In this document: positions 16,777 through 25,784 of the stretch, one piece after another
How positions within the stretch are numbered: the first letter of the stretch is position 1
How the letters are laid out: every line of letters begins with the position of its first letter
Assembly (NCBI GenBank): GCA_041492185.1
Contig: JBGPWL010000006.1
Span: 1-64,000, forward strand
Direction: 5' to 3'
Length of the DNA stretch: 64,000 nucleotides
From: JAOAPY01 sp041492185
GTDB taxonomy: Bacteria > Acidobacteriota > Blastocatellia > Pyrinomonadales > Pyrinomonadaceae
Made by a program: the position numbers and the translations under genes
The notes under the pieces: model-generated
Database searches by the model: none
The model's input: only the letters and a program-made list of their open reading frames with translations
Told to the model about the DNA's origin: nothing

Positions 16777-17370
16777 TCAAGAATCCGAATCGTCCGGCGT
16801 GTACAGATCAATCTTTGCGCTGCCGGGTTTGTAGGTGTGCAGGACGCCGAGCGGCGGAGAGTAGATGTGGATCGTGACCAGGTTCTGCTCGCTCACGTCC
16901 GGATTACCGAGTTGATGAATGTCCGGCACAGCGGCGCCCGTGACCTGTCCGATTCCGTACTCGCGACTTGACTTGTAAGCCAGTCCATTCTCTTCGTCGA
17001 AGGTGAAGGTTGTTTCCCACACGACGCCCTGCTGCACCAGCACCGCGCCCTGCGAGCCGTTGTGATCGTGGATCACCGTTCGCTGTCCCGGCTTCCAGCA
17101 AAGGACCAGCATCTCAACTGCTTCGTTGCGACAAACCAGATGACGCCAGTAGGTGCGATCTTTGAAACCGAGATACGGTTTCAATTCATCGTCAGCAATG
17201 CGCGCGTTTTCAAGCCAGTTGTAAAGTTGATCGAGTGAAGGTGGGGTGCGCTGAGCCTGCAGGATTCCAACCAATGCGTTCAGAGAAAACGGCGGCGTGT
17301 TGCTACATGCGCCGGTTGCGGGATTGGCTGATGGCTTTAACTGTGTTGACAAGGCTTTGGTCTCCCTCAA
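16777..17370 (-). CDS. Cysteine dioxygenase family protein
   Basis: This cupin enzyme family oxidises cysteine or related thiols with a mononuclear iron. The 197-residue protein carries KPGQRTVIHDHNGSQGAVLV, with His101 and His103 as likely iron ligands, and VPDIHQLGNP with His152 as the third. YWRHLVCRNEAVEMLVLCW is also typical. The Glu of a canonical cupin is absent, as expected for thiol dioxygenases. The true substrate (cysteine or 3-mercaptopropionate) cannot be told. It is monocistronic and divergent from the exported protein at 17681. Confidence 0.85.
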   Translation of the reverse strand: MRETKALSTQLKPSANPATGACSNTPPFSLNALVGILQAQRTPPSLDQLYNWLENARIADDELKPYLGFKDRTYWRHLVCRNEAVEMLVLCWKPGQRTVIHDHNGSQGAVLVQQGVVWETTFTFDEENGLAYKSSREYGIGQVTGAAVPDIHQLGNPDVSEQNLVTIHIYSPPLGVLHTYKPGSAKIDLYTPDDSDS

Positions 17371-17474
17371 TCGCTACACTAAAAAGAAAACGATACGGAA
17401 CGCTAACGGGCGATAAGCTTATATTACCGACGTGCTAAGGAGTCAAGATTCGCGCTGTGTTTACTCTTGGCGTT

Positions 17475-17529
17475 TTCTACTTTAGCGTTCTACTTTAGCG
17501 TTGACCTCACCCTGTTTTGGGTATATAAG
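17475..17529 (+). promoter_or_regulatory. Putative promoter preceded by a tandem 13-mer
   Basis: TTCTACTTTAGCG occurs twice back to back (17475-17487 and 17488-17500) and runs straight into TTGACC at 17501-17506. A -10 candidate TATAAG lies at 17524-17529, after 17 bases. This would drive the gene at 17681. The direct repeat abutting the -35 box could be a regulator site. The rest of 17371-17680 shows no gene; AAGGAG-type ribosome signal is present before the ATG at 17681. Confidence 0.45.
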
Positions 17530-17680
17530 TCCAGTCATTGAAAGAGTGGTTCAGGTGATCGCAATCGCTAATACTCATCTTGGCTGAGCGGTATCGGCTG
17601 CCGCACTCCTCAAGACTCAGCAGCGAAAGCGCATTGCAACCACAGCTCATCACAGTCTCGAAGCCGGAAGGAGACTCCCA

Positions 17681-18643
17681 ATGCTGCACAAACGAATCTG
17701 TTGGCTGGTTATCTCACTTCTCATTATTTCCGCGTCAATGATCATCTTTACGCGCCTTGGGAGCCGCCAAACCAGCGCAGCGCCTAAGGGGCCGAGAATG
17801 AAAGTTCTCCGCCGAAAAGACCAACTTGGGTTAAAACCAACAAAGGAGGAAATTGCTTACAATCAGAGTGGCTCTCAGGAGGAACGGGGGCTTGAAGACA
17901 AAGTCCCCAAGCATCTGCCAATAAAGATCAAGATAAGAAGCGAAAAAGAAAAAGCATTCAAGGATCTGAATAACGAGCGTTGGGCTCGTGATTTGGAGCT
18001 TGAACTGAAGAACACCGGCGATAAGGCGATATATTACATTGAGTTGATCCTGATGCTTCCGGAGCTACAGGTTGGCGGACATCCTGCAGCCTTCGACATG
18101 CATTATGGCAGAGACAAGCTCCATTACTTTGAAACGAAACTAGAACCTGAAGACGTTCCCATTAAGCCGGGCGAGACGTACGTTTTCAAGGTCCCGGAAA
18201 AGCAGGCATTTGCTTGGGAGAAATTTCAGCAGAGCGAAAACTGGTCTCAGCCGAAGAAGATCCTGCTGGAATTCAATCGACTTAACTTTGGGGACGGAAC
18301 CGGGTTCTGGGGGAATACCGGCGGTCCGTGGCCCGAGTCCTCAGGCAAAAAGCCGGGCCTCGGCGCTTGCCTACAGGAACCGAAAAAGAGCGAGATTAGA
18401 ACTCACCATGCGCTCCCTAGTAAAGCAACTGGCGCATGGAGGCTCTCGGTAGATGCGTTGCCGACAAGCTTTCCTTCGGCAAAGTTTTTGGCCCCGGAAT
18501 CATCGAGTCCGCTCGTTTCTGTTTCAACAAGATCGGTTTTGCAACCGGCCTCCTGTTGCTCGGGCGAGAATTGTACCTACCGATACGAGGCCGACGTAGA
18601 CCTTTGTGAGAACTGCGGTTTCGTTCATAGACAACGACAATGA
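17681..18643 (+). CDS. Exported protein of unknown function, likely the N-terminal part of a frameshifted gene
   Basis: The 320-residue product opens with a signal anchor (LVISLLIISASMIIF, residues 9-23). A basic stretch follows, then a beta-rich domain with RDLELELKNTGDKAIYYIEL near residue 110 and PIKPGETYVFKVPEKQA near 165. That resembles a carbohydrate-binding or DUF-type beta sandwich, though I do not recognise a family. Near its end SCCSGENCTYRYEADVDLCE looks like the start of a Cys-rich region, but the frame then stops after HRQRQ. The next frame carries on smoothly with the Asp-rich MopE-like repeat. I think a +1 frameshift near 18630 split one gene into two. Without read support a sequencing error cannot be ruled out. 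Confidence 0.7.
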   Translation: MLHKRICWLVISLLIISASMIIFTRLGSRQTSAAPKGPRMKVLRRKDQLGLKPTKEEIAYNQSGSQEERGLEDKVPKHLPIKIKIRSEKEKAFKDLNNERWARDLELELKNTGDKAIYYIELILMLPELQVGGHPAAFDMHYGRDKLHYFETKLEPEDVPIKPGETYVFKVPEKQAFAWEKFQQSENWSQPKKILLEFNRLNFGDGTGFWGNTGGPWPESSGKKPGLGACLQEPKKSEIRTHHALPSKATGAWRLSVDALPTSFPSAKFLAPESSSPLVSVSTRSVLQPASCCSGENCTYRYEADVDLCENCGFVHRQRQ

Positions 18644-19016
18644 TGGCTGTCCTTCCATCGTTTGTGGCGGACTTGACTGTGATGATAATAATCCCAATAT
18701 CAATGGGTGTGGCCGTGAGATCTGCAACGACGGCATCGATAACAACTGTGACGGTCACATAGACAGAGATGATTTTTTCTGTACCAATTGCGACGCCTGG
18801 CAACACGCTTGTGAACAAAACAACGTGCCATTTGACCCTGCAACGTGCCGATGCGTTATACCCGAACCTCCCGGCGGTGGCGGACCTGGCGGTGGGCACG
18901 GCACCGGTGGCGGCGGCGGTGGAGGTTACCCGTGCACGGAGTATTGGTGGGTCCAGTATGAATTCGCGAACGGACGCTGGGAAGAGATAGCGCGCTGGTA
19001 CGCCGGCTGCTGGTGA
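18606..19016 (+). CDS. MopE-like metal-binding, glycine-rich C-terminal part
   Basis: This frame encodes DNDNDGCPS, then GGLDCDDNNPNI and REICNDGIDNNCDGHIDRDD, matching the Asp/Cys-rich MopE-type motif (Pfam putative metal-binding motif) found in secreted proteins. A Cys-rich stretch, a poly-Gly/Pro spacer (about 90-112) and a Trp-rich end (WWVQYEFANGRWEE) follow. The only start is a GTG at 18606 lying inside the previous frame, with no good ribosome site. It is therefore more likely the downstream half of the gene at 17681 than a free protein. Its predicted location is extracellular if joined to the upstream signal. Confidence 0.6.
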   Translation: MRTAVSFIDNDNDGCPSIVCGGLDCDDNNPNINGCGREICNDGIDNNCDGHIDRDDFFCTNCDAWQHACEQNNVPFDPATCRCVIPEPPGGGGPGGGHGTGGGGGGGYPCTEYWWVQYEFANGRWEEIARWYAGCW

Positions 19017-19022
19017 CGTTGC

Positions 19023-19448
19023 CTATTCAACGCAGATAGATGATTGAATGGCGCGAAACTTGTGGTCGCTAAAGCCGCGCACCATCATCAAGTGCTCCAC
19101 GCGCCGAAACGCTCCGTATTGCTCGCGATGCGCGACGATGCGCTCTGCTAACACCTTGCCGATGCCGGACAGCGCTTCAAGTTCAATTGCAGACGCGGTG
19201 TTGAGGTTGACGCGTGTCGCCGAGAGCGTTGCGTTCGGTAAGAGGGTCGGCGAGTTGTCGCGAGTTCCGGCTGAGACCTGGCGGCGCGGGAGCTTAGCGC
19301 AAGAACAAACGAGAAGCAGCAGGAACAAAGCGATCCACGAAATCACACGAAACAAGGCTGCGCGCAACGTACGCCCTGTATTGACGTGTGACTTCGTGGA
19401 CAGTAAGTGGTTTGCTCGTGAAGGATCTTGTCTCATGTATGCAAACAA
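19023..19448 (-). CDS. ComEA-like helix-hairpin-helix lipoprotein
   Basis: The C-terminal half is a ComEA-type helix-hairpin-helix domain, VNLNTASAIELEALSGIGKV then LAERIVAHREQYGAF, which in ComEA binds incoming DNA at the membrane. The N-terminus holds a lipoprotein signal (WIALFLLLLVCSC, acylated Cys at 50 or 48 when counted from the ATG at 19448). The hydrophobic stretch is preceded by FRVISWI, which is the translation of the dispersed family C repeat at 19331-19353. A TTG at 19355 would give a normal-length signal peptide, so the true start may lie within the repeat. It is encoded opposite to comEC and separated from it, so a role in DNA uptake is plausible but unproven. Confidence 0.75.
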   Translation of the reverse strand: MFAYMRQDPSRANHLLSTKSHVNTGRTLRAALFRVISWIALFLLLLVCSCAKLPRRQVSAGTRDNSPTLLPNATLSATRVNLNTASAIELEALSGIGKVLAERIVAHREQYGAFRRVEHLMMVRGFSDHKFRAIQSSICVE

Positions 19449-19588
19449 GAGTTTGTGAAGGGTTTACGAGCGCGCCGCTCGCGTGTGCATTCTGCTAAAA
19501 GTGTAAGTAGATCAAAAGCTTCTGGTCGTTGAGCGCATGCTCTTCACAGACTTTTCCACAGAAAGTGTGGAAAGATTTCAAATGCGTG

Positions 19589-22096
19589 CTACTCGTCGTC
19601 GCCCATCTCGTCCCACTCAGCAACCATTTCATACGCTCGACCGAGCACGGGACGCGGACGCGAGCCATCAGCCTGCCCGATCAAACCTTCCCGCTCCATC
19701 ACATCGAGAATTCCGGCGGCGCGGCCGTAGCCGATGCGCAGCCGGCGTTGCAGCACCGAGGTCGACGCACGTTTCATCTCGACGCAGATGCGCAAAGCTT
19801 CCTCGAACAATTCGTCGCGCTCGCCGTCCAGGTCCTCAAGACCGAGCGCCTCTTCGTCTGATTGCGTGATTGTGTCGTCGTACGAAGGCGAGCCCTCTGC
19901 TTTGATGTGGGAAACGATCTTTCCGATCTCAGTCTCATCGATGTAGGCGCCATGCACGCGAATCAAACGCGAAGTTCCCGGTGGCAGAAACAGCATGTCG
20001 CCGCGGCCGAGCAGTTGTTCCGCCCCGTTTGTGTCCATGATGGTGCGCGAATCGACTTTCGAGGCGACACGGAAAGAAATGCGCGAAGGGAAGTTCGCCT
20101 TGATCAGTCCGGTAATGACGTCAACCGAAGGACGTTGCGTCGCGAGCACGAGATGAATGCCGACCGCGCGGGCCATTTGCGCCAGCCGCGTGATGGATTC
20201 CTCAACTTCGCGGCCCGAAGTCATCATTAAGTCCGCCAACTCGTCAATTATGATGACCACGTATGGCAGAGGTTTCCAGGGCTCGCCGGTATCGTCAAAT
20301 TCCTGCACGAGGTTGCGGCGCATGATCTCGTTGTTATAGCCATCGATGTTCCGCACGCCCCAGCCCGCGAGGTCGCGATAGCGGCGCTCCATCTCGCCCA
20401 CCGCCCACTTCAACGAACGCGAAGCGAGCTTTGGATCGGTAATGATCGGCGTCGCCAGATGAGGAATGTCTTCGTAAAGGCCGAGCTCGAGCCGTTTCGG
20501 ATCGATCAGAATGAACTTAACTTCATCAGGCCGCGCGCGATACAAAATCGAAACGATCAGCGCGTTGACTCCGACTGATTTGCCCGCACCGGTCGTGCCG
20601 GCGATCAGCAGGTGCGGCATCTTCGCCAGGTCGGCGACGTAGTTCAGACCGTCGATAGTCTTGCCCAGCGCGATGGTCAGTTTCGAAGGCGACTCGCGAA
20701 ACGCGCGCGACTCGATCACTTCGCGCAGGTAAATCGTTTCGCGACGCGGATTGGGCACTTCGATGCCGACGTGTGGTTTGCCCGGCACGCGATCGATGCG
20801 AATCGATTCAGCCTTCAGCGCCAGACAAAGATCGTCAACCAGCGAAGTGATGCGCGAATATTTGATGCCCGGATCGGGTTTGAATTCATAAGTCGTCACG
20901 ACCGGACCGGGACAGATGTGTTTGATCTGGCCCGTGACATTGAATTCTTTGCACTTTTCAGCGACACGCGTCGCAATGCTCAACAACTCGGCGTCGGCCT
21001 GCTCGCTGTGCGGCGGCGCTTCGTTTAAGAACTCCATCGGCGGCAAAGTGTAATCGGAATACGAAACGCGGCGCGCGCGTTCGGCGTCGAAAGGCAGCCT
21101 TCCCGTTGCCGGCGCTTCCGCTTTCTTCCGGAGCACCGAAACGCCCTTCACCATCTCTTCTATTTCATCGTCTTCAACGACGGTCGCGCCTGCTCGCGAA
21201 AAAATCGAGCGTTTTCCGGAACGATTTTCCACCACAGTCGCGCGTCCCAGCCCCACGCCAGCGGCGGCAGCGGCTGCGGTCATTGCCCGCGGTGTTGTTT
21301 CACCTCTCATCACGGTGGCGTCGTTTGTCTTCGATTCATTCAGGAACTCAGCAACACGTTCAGCCCCACTTAAATCACGCGATTGCTTCAACGCCTCGCG
21401 TGCCGCCGCGCGCTCAGCCTTAGCGGCAAGCTTCGCCTCCTTACGCAGACGTGCCTGCTCGCGCCGAGCTTCGCGCCAGGCCTTGAACTTCGCAGGAGCT
21501 AAACGCATAAACTCCAATCGACTCCCGAAAACGCCCATGATTCGTTCGTAGAGACCGATGAAAGAGAAGTTAGTCGCCAGCAGCAATCCGGTAGCGGCGA
21601 CAGCAACGAGCAGCACCGTTGCGCCGACGGTATTGAAGCCGCTCGACAAGACGCGCGAGAGTAAAGCGCCGGCCATGCCTCCCGGCGGCACGCTTTTGTC
21701 AAACAATGGATGAAGGTTTGAAATTGCCAACAACGCCGACGCTGCCAGCACCAGCATTGCTAAGCCGACAATGCCCGAGAGCGGCGCGCGCATGCTGCGC
21801 GTGCGAAAGCGGCGCCAGGCGGCGGCGAAAAGCAGCGCGGGCAGGAGATAAGCCGCCAGACCGACGAATTGAAAAAGAGCCGTAGCGACATTCGCTCCGA
21901 TCGTGCCGGCGAGATTGTGAGTTTCGCTGGGTCCAGCCAGATTGAACGAAGGATCGTTTGGATAAAACGGCGCGGAGACAAGACACAGCGCCAGAAGCAG
22001 TCCCAACGCGAACAGCAGGATCGCGATAATCTCGTTTCGTCGCGTGTTTCGCGGAGTGATTATCCTCGGCTTCTCTTCAATCTGTGTCGTTGCCAT
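19589..22096 (-). CDS. ftsK: DNA translocase FtsK/SpoIIIE
   Basis: FtsK pumps chromosomal DNA at the division septum. The 835-residue protein has four or five N-terminal membrane helices (about 25-195), a charged linker (about 205-290) and the motor. The motor shows HICPGPVVTTYEFKPDPGIK near 390, Walker A GTTGAGKSVGVNALI near 495, FILIDPKRLELG, Walker B VVIIIDELADLMM and the C-terminal gamma winged-helix domain (STSVLQRRLRIGYGRAAGIL). The linker is short compared with E. coli FtsK, as is usual in this phylum. It is the last gene of a minus-strand run lnt-prfB-ftsK, 65 bases after prfB. Confidence 0.95.
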   Translation of the reverse strand: MATTQIEEKPRIITPRNTRRNEIIAILLFALGLLLALCLVSAPFYPNDPSFNLAGPSETHNLAGTIGANVATALFQFVGLAAYLLPALLFAAAWRRFRTRSMRAPLSGIVGLAMLVLAASALLAISNLHPLFDKSVPPGGMAGALLSRVLSSGFNTVGATVLLVAVAATGLLLATNFSFIGLYERIMGVFGSRLEFMRLAPAKFKAWREARREQARLRKEAKLAAKAERAAAREALKQSRDLSGAERVAEFLNESKTNDATVMRGETTPRAMTAAAAAAGVGLGRATVVENRSGKRSIFSRAGATVVEDDEIEEMVKGVSVLRKKAEAPATGRLPFDAERARRVSYSDYTLPPMEFLNEAPPHSEQADAELLSIATRVAEKCKEFNVTGQIKHICPGPVVTTYEFKPDPGIKYSRITSLVDDLCLALKAESIRIDRVPGKPHVGIEVPNPRRETIYLREVIESRAFRESPSKLTIALGKTIDGLNYVADLAKMPHLLIAGTTGAGKSVGVNALIVSILYRARPDEVKFILIDPKRLELGLYEDIPHLATPIITDPKLASRSLKWAVGEMERRYRDLAGWGVRNIDGYNNEIMRRNLVQEFDDTGEPWKPLPYVVIIIDELADLMMTSGREVEESITRLAQMARAVGIHLVLATQRPSVDVITGLIKANFPSRISFRVASKVDSRTIMDTNGAEQLLGRGDMLFLPPGTSRLIRVHGAYIDETEIGKIVSHIKAEGSPSYDDTITQSDEEALGLEDLDGERDELFEEALRICVEMKRASTSVLQRRLRIGYGRAAGILDVMEREGLIGQADGSRPRPVLGRAYEMVAEWDEMGDDE

Positions 22097-22161
22097 AAAT
22101 ATTCAGCGAGTTAACGCTGGGCAGAGTGGAGGCAAGCCGAAAGCTTGAACTCTAAACTCTC

Positions 22162-23272
22162 TCATGCCGCCTTCTTAGATAACAGATACGCTTTGATGAA
22201 GTCGTCGATGTCGCCATCGAGCACAGAGTCTACGTCGCCGCGCTCGAGTTTCGTGCGTGCGTCCTTCACCAGTTGATAAGGCGCCAGCACATAATTCCTG
22301 ATCTGCGATCCGAACGAGATATCGGCCTTGTTAGCTTCCAGTTCCGCAGTTTCGGCGCGACGCTTCTCAAGTTCCCGTTCGTAAAGTCGCGACCGCAGCA
22401 CCTGCATCGCGACCGCGCGGTTCTGATGTTGCGATCGTTGGTTCTGGCACTGAACGACGATGCCGGTAGGCAGATGCGTAATGCGCACTGCCGAATCCGT
22501 GGTGTTGATGTGTTGACCGCCGGCCCCAGTCGCGCGATAGGTATCGACGCGCAAGTCTTTATCATTAATGTCGACTTCGATGTTCTCGTCAATCTCGGGA
22601 TAGACGAAGAGGGAAGCGAAGGAGGTGTGACGACGAGACGCTTGATCGAACGGTGATATTCGGACGAGACGATGCACGCCCGCTTCGGCTGCTAGCAGAC
22701 CGTACGCATATTCGCCTTCGACTCTGAAGGTCACGCTTTTCAATCCAGCTTCTTCACCCGGTTGATAGTCGATGATTTCCGTTTTGAAAGCGCGCTGCTC
22801 GGCCCATTTCAAGTACATGCGCAGCAACATTTCGGCCCAGTCCTGTGATTCCGTTCCGCCCGCGCCCGGATGAATCGTGCAGATCGCGTTAAGCTGATCG
22901 TTGTCACCCGAAAGTAACATCGCGGTTTCCGCTTGAGCTACGTCATGCCCCAGACGCTCGATGAGCGCGCGCAGCTCGCGCAGGGACTCTGCATCCTCTT
23001 CGGCAAATTCAAAAAGCACTCCCGCGTCGGCGATTTGAGATTCAAAGTTTTCGTGCCGGCCGACTTTTTGTTCGACCCGGCTCCGCTGCTGCAAAAGTTT
23101 CTGTGCTGCCTCCTGATCGTTCCAAAAATCCGGCGCCGAGGCCTGATTTTCAATCCGCTTCAGCTCTTCGCGCCGCGCCGGCACATCAAAGAAACCTCCC
23201 GAGCTGCTCGACGCGCGTGCGCAGGTCTTCATAAGAGACTCTCAAATCCTGAATTGATAAAGTTTCCGTCAT
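22162..23272 (-). CDS. prfB: Peptide chain release factor 2, with a programmed +1 frameshift
   Basis: RF2 releases finished proteins at UGA and UAA. The start is ATG at 23272-23270, giving MTETLSIQDLRVSYEDLRTR and 28 codons, then in-frame TGA at 23188-23186. The slippery context CTTTGA, preceded by the Shine-Dalgarno-like GGGAGG (plus-strand 23195-23200), is the classic RF2 autoregulation site. After a +1 shift at 23188 the frame continues DVPARREELKRIENQASAPD. The main body has the stop-recognition tripeptide SPF (VRISPFDQ) and the GGQ motif (GAGGQHINTTDSAVRITHLP). Reading only the later frame from an internal start at 23232 would give a wrong N-terminus. lnt ends 20 bases upstream. Confidence 0.96.
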
Positions 23273-23292
23273 TATTCCCCCAGAAAGAACCA

Positions 23293-24906
23293 TTAGAGAA
23301 TTGGTTTCGCCTTGTTGCCTGCGATAAACGACAGGGCAATCATTAACAAGCTCAACACGGCGCACGCTCCGACAAAAAGGTCGCCGCGCCTGGTGTAAAA
23401 AGTCTTTTCATTTGTCGTGCGCGTAACGGTCCACGTTCGCACCGCCGGCTGAAAACTCTGAGTTGCGTCTTTCACTTCGCCCCTGGCCGTGACGTACGCG
23501 CTGATGCCGGTATTCGTTACGCGCAACACTGGCCGGCCATTCTCGACCGCGCGAAAAACTACATTACTCAAATGCTGCCGCATCACCGCCGTCGGACCGA
23601 GATAACCGTCGTTCGAGATATTGATCAGTACCTCCGCGCCTTCCGCTGTTAACGATCGCGCGACCCACGGATACGCTGACTCGATGCAAATAAAAACTCC
23701 TGCACGCTCGGCGCCAATTGGCATCAACGTGTATTTCGTGCCCGGCGTGAAATCTCCCACGATCGCTCTCGCCGCGCCTGCTCCCGGCAACCAATGTGGC
23801 AACGGCACATACTCGCCGAACGGCATCAGGCGAATCTTATCATATTGCGCGACAAGACGGCCCTCTTCATTTACCATCAGCGCGGAATTGTAAGAGCCGT
23901 TGTTGGGCGCCGGTTCTTGCGAGTTGAAAATAACGGCCGTGTGGTTATCTCTGGCGAAGCGCGCAACGAGGTCGCGAAACTCCGAGTCTTGCGCGTATCT
24001 AAAATTCATTGGCGACTCGGGCCAGATCACCACTCGCGGGACGTCGCGACGCTTGAGTTCGCCGAGCGCGCCTTCGCTCATCCGGACGTGCCGGTCGATC
24101 AGTTGCTGCATCTCTTTCGAAGACTCGAGCGGATTCATTGGCACGTTTGGTTGCAACGCTACAACCGTCACGAATGGTTGATCGGAAGTTGTGCCCACGG
24201 ACGCGGTTGTGCTCGAAACAAGAATTACAATTCCCACCAGCGCGAGCGCCATCGCGGCCAACATTATCGTCTTTGCGGTTTGATTCAAAAGCACAAAAGC
24301 AATCGCCGCATTCACGGCGACGATCAAGAATCCGACAGCATAAACGCCGCCCCAGCTCGCAGATTGGATCAGCCACGGATGGAAGGCCTGCGAGTACCCG
24401 ATCGCATTCCACAATTGGCCCGTTACCGCCAGGCGCGCCCATTCGAAGGTGACCCACAACAACGGCGCCGCGAAAACCGCTCGGGTTCCCCACCGCCTAA
24501 GGAGTTGAGCCAGGACGAGGGCAAAGGCCGCGGGAAACACGCCAATGAGCAAAGCTCCGGGGCCGAGAAGGGCGTAAGCCTTCCATTCTGCGATCTCGCC
24601 GTAATGGATCATCGAATAGGTGAGCCAGTAGCACGAGGCGTAAAAAAAGGCCGAGCCCACTAACCAGCCAAACAGAAACGCGCGGCGCGGCGCGGGCTTG
24701 CGCGCGATCGCGACCAGCAACGGCACAAGTCCGACCCAGGCAAGCGGCCACAGATTGAAGTCAGGAAAGGAAGCAACGAGCAGCAGCGCAGACAAGAGAA
24801 CCAGGCCCCAATTCGCTATTGCTCCGGCATTGACGTTCGCGGGCGCTGCGACTTGTCTGTTCGATCCGTCGCGCGCCATGGCGGCGCTGGAAACGCGTTC
24901 CCGCAT
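23293..24906 (-). CDS. lnt: Apolipoprotein N-acyltransferase
   Basis: Lnt adds the third acyl chain to lipoproteins in the inner membrane. The 537-residue protein has about seven N-terminal membrane helices (LLSALLLVASFPDFNLWPLA onward) and a nitrilase-type domain. The catalytic residues are recognisable: Glu in VIWPESPMNF, Lys in YDKIRLMPFGEYVPLP and Cys in GVFICIESAYPW. A final helix lies at the C-terminus. The ATG at 24906 is the first start; a later ATG at 24879 is possible. It heads the lnt-prfB-ftsK run and fits with the lipoproteins coded nearby. Confidence 0.94.
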   Translation of the reverse strand: MRERVSSAAMARDGSNRQVAAPANVNAGAIANWGLVLLSALLLVASFPDFNLWPLAWVGLVPLLVAIARKPAPRRAFLFGWLVGSAFFYASCYWLTYSMIHYGEIAEWKAYALLGPGALLIGVFPAAFALVLAQLLRRWGTRAVFAAPLLWVTFEWARLAVTGQLWNAIGYSQAFHPWLIQSASWGGVYAVGFLIVAVNAAIAFVLLNQTAKTIMLAAMALALVGIVILVSSTTASVGTTSDQPFVTVVALQPNVPMNPLESSKEMQQLIDRHVRMSEGALGELKRRDVPRVVIWPESPMNFRYAQDSEFRDLVARFARDNHTAVIFNSQEPAPNNGSYNSALMVNEEGRLVAQYDKIRLMPFGEYVPLPHWLPGAGAARAIVGDFTPGTKYTLMPIGAERAGVFICIESAYPWVARSLTAEGAEVLINISNDGYLGPTAVMRQHLSNVVFRAVENGRPVLRVTNTGISAYVTARGEVKDATQSFQPAVRTWTVTRTTNEKTFYTRRGDLFVGACAVLSLLMIALSFIAGNKAKPIL

Positions 24907-25478
24907 CGGCGCAGTTTAGCAGAGCGCACGGCTTCACTGACAGCACGGGAACCAGACGCGAGGCATGGCCAGCGTTGAGGTGTGGAAATGAAAAAAATAG
25001 TTCGCAGTTGTTCAGGAAAAAGTATTTCTAGTGCTGGGCGACCCAAAACGGTTACCTTTGAACGTCAAAAAGACAGAAAACGTCACTGTCAAAGTGACAA
25101 ATTTCGTCGTGTTGATTTGTTAGAAGGTGCTTGAAGGAATCCGAAATAATCTTCACGTGGGTCGGATCTTGAGCTTATGATTCAAGAATTACTTGCCACA
25201 AAACGCAGGAGAACCCAGCCATTTCTGACTGGGTTCGCGGTTCGGGGGGAAGCACTGAAGGGTAGCTCGGCGGGCGGCTGGCGCAGCGGCAGGCGGCGCT
25301 CAGAGGTGTGGTGGCGGCGGGGGCACGGTCAACGTTCGTTTATTCCGTGCGTGCCGACGCTCTTCTGAGCACATCGTGTGCCACAAAAAGATTTTTCTGG
25401 AAACGCGAATTGATTAAGCGTTAGGTGAGTGTGTTTGAGAATCGTTCCTTGAAGAGCGATCCGGTCAAAAGAATATGC
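24907..25478. other. Long intergenic region with unexplained structure
   Basis: No convincing gene is seen in these 572 bases. Visible structure includes GTCACTGTCAAAGTGAC near 25082, an 8-bp stem GAACCCAG/CTGGGTTC around 25211-25236, a very G-rich run on the plus strand (about 25235-25335) and GGCACGG paired with CCGTGC in 25322-25350. The strong G/C strand asymmetry could mean a structured RNA, but it matches no RNA family I recognise. Confidence 0.35.
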
Positions 25479-25763
25479 TCAGGACAGAGGCACGACCAGC
25501 AACAGATGTCCGTGCACGTCTGCGACGACCACCTGATGATCTTGATCGATGAACATCGCGTCCTGTGACCGGGCCCGCCAGAGTTCGCCGTCGAGTAAGA
25601 TGGTTCCTTCCGGATTGAGCTTCGTATTGACCGAACCGGTCGCTCCAATAATTACCAACGGACCTGTGCCAACTTTCTTATGCCGAGACAGAGCGGCTGC
25701 GATGGTTGCAAGAACGCAGCCAACGGCGCTAGTCAATGCGATTGCTGCTAACGCGGAATTCAT
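25479..25763 (-). CDS. Small NfeD-like membrane protein
   Basis: The 94-residue protein has one N-terminal membrane helix (ALAAIALTSAVGCVLATIAA) and an OB-like domain with GPLVIIGATGSVNTKLNPEG, TILLDGELWRARS and VVVADVHGHLLLVVPL. This pattern matches the C-terminal NfeD domain, which partners SPFH/stomatin or membrane proteases. No stomatin gene is next to it. It lies 21 bases after the TPR gene on the same strand, so the two are probably co-transcribed. The family call rests on the LNPEGTILLDGELWRA stretch. Confidence 0.75.
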   Translation of the reverse strand: MNSALAAIALTSAVGCVLATIAAALSRHKKVGTGPLVIIGATGSVNTKLNPEGTILLDGELWRARSQDAMFIDQDHQVVVADVHGHLLLVVPLS

Positions 25764-25784
25764 AGCGATGAGATCGGTCGAGCG

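Noticed and set aside
25177..25368. 63-codon Arg/Gly-rich frame
   Set aside because: It lies in the G-rich intergenic run with no ribosome site and low-complexity translation.
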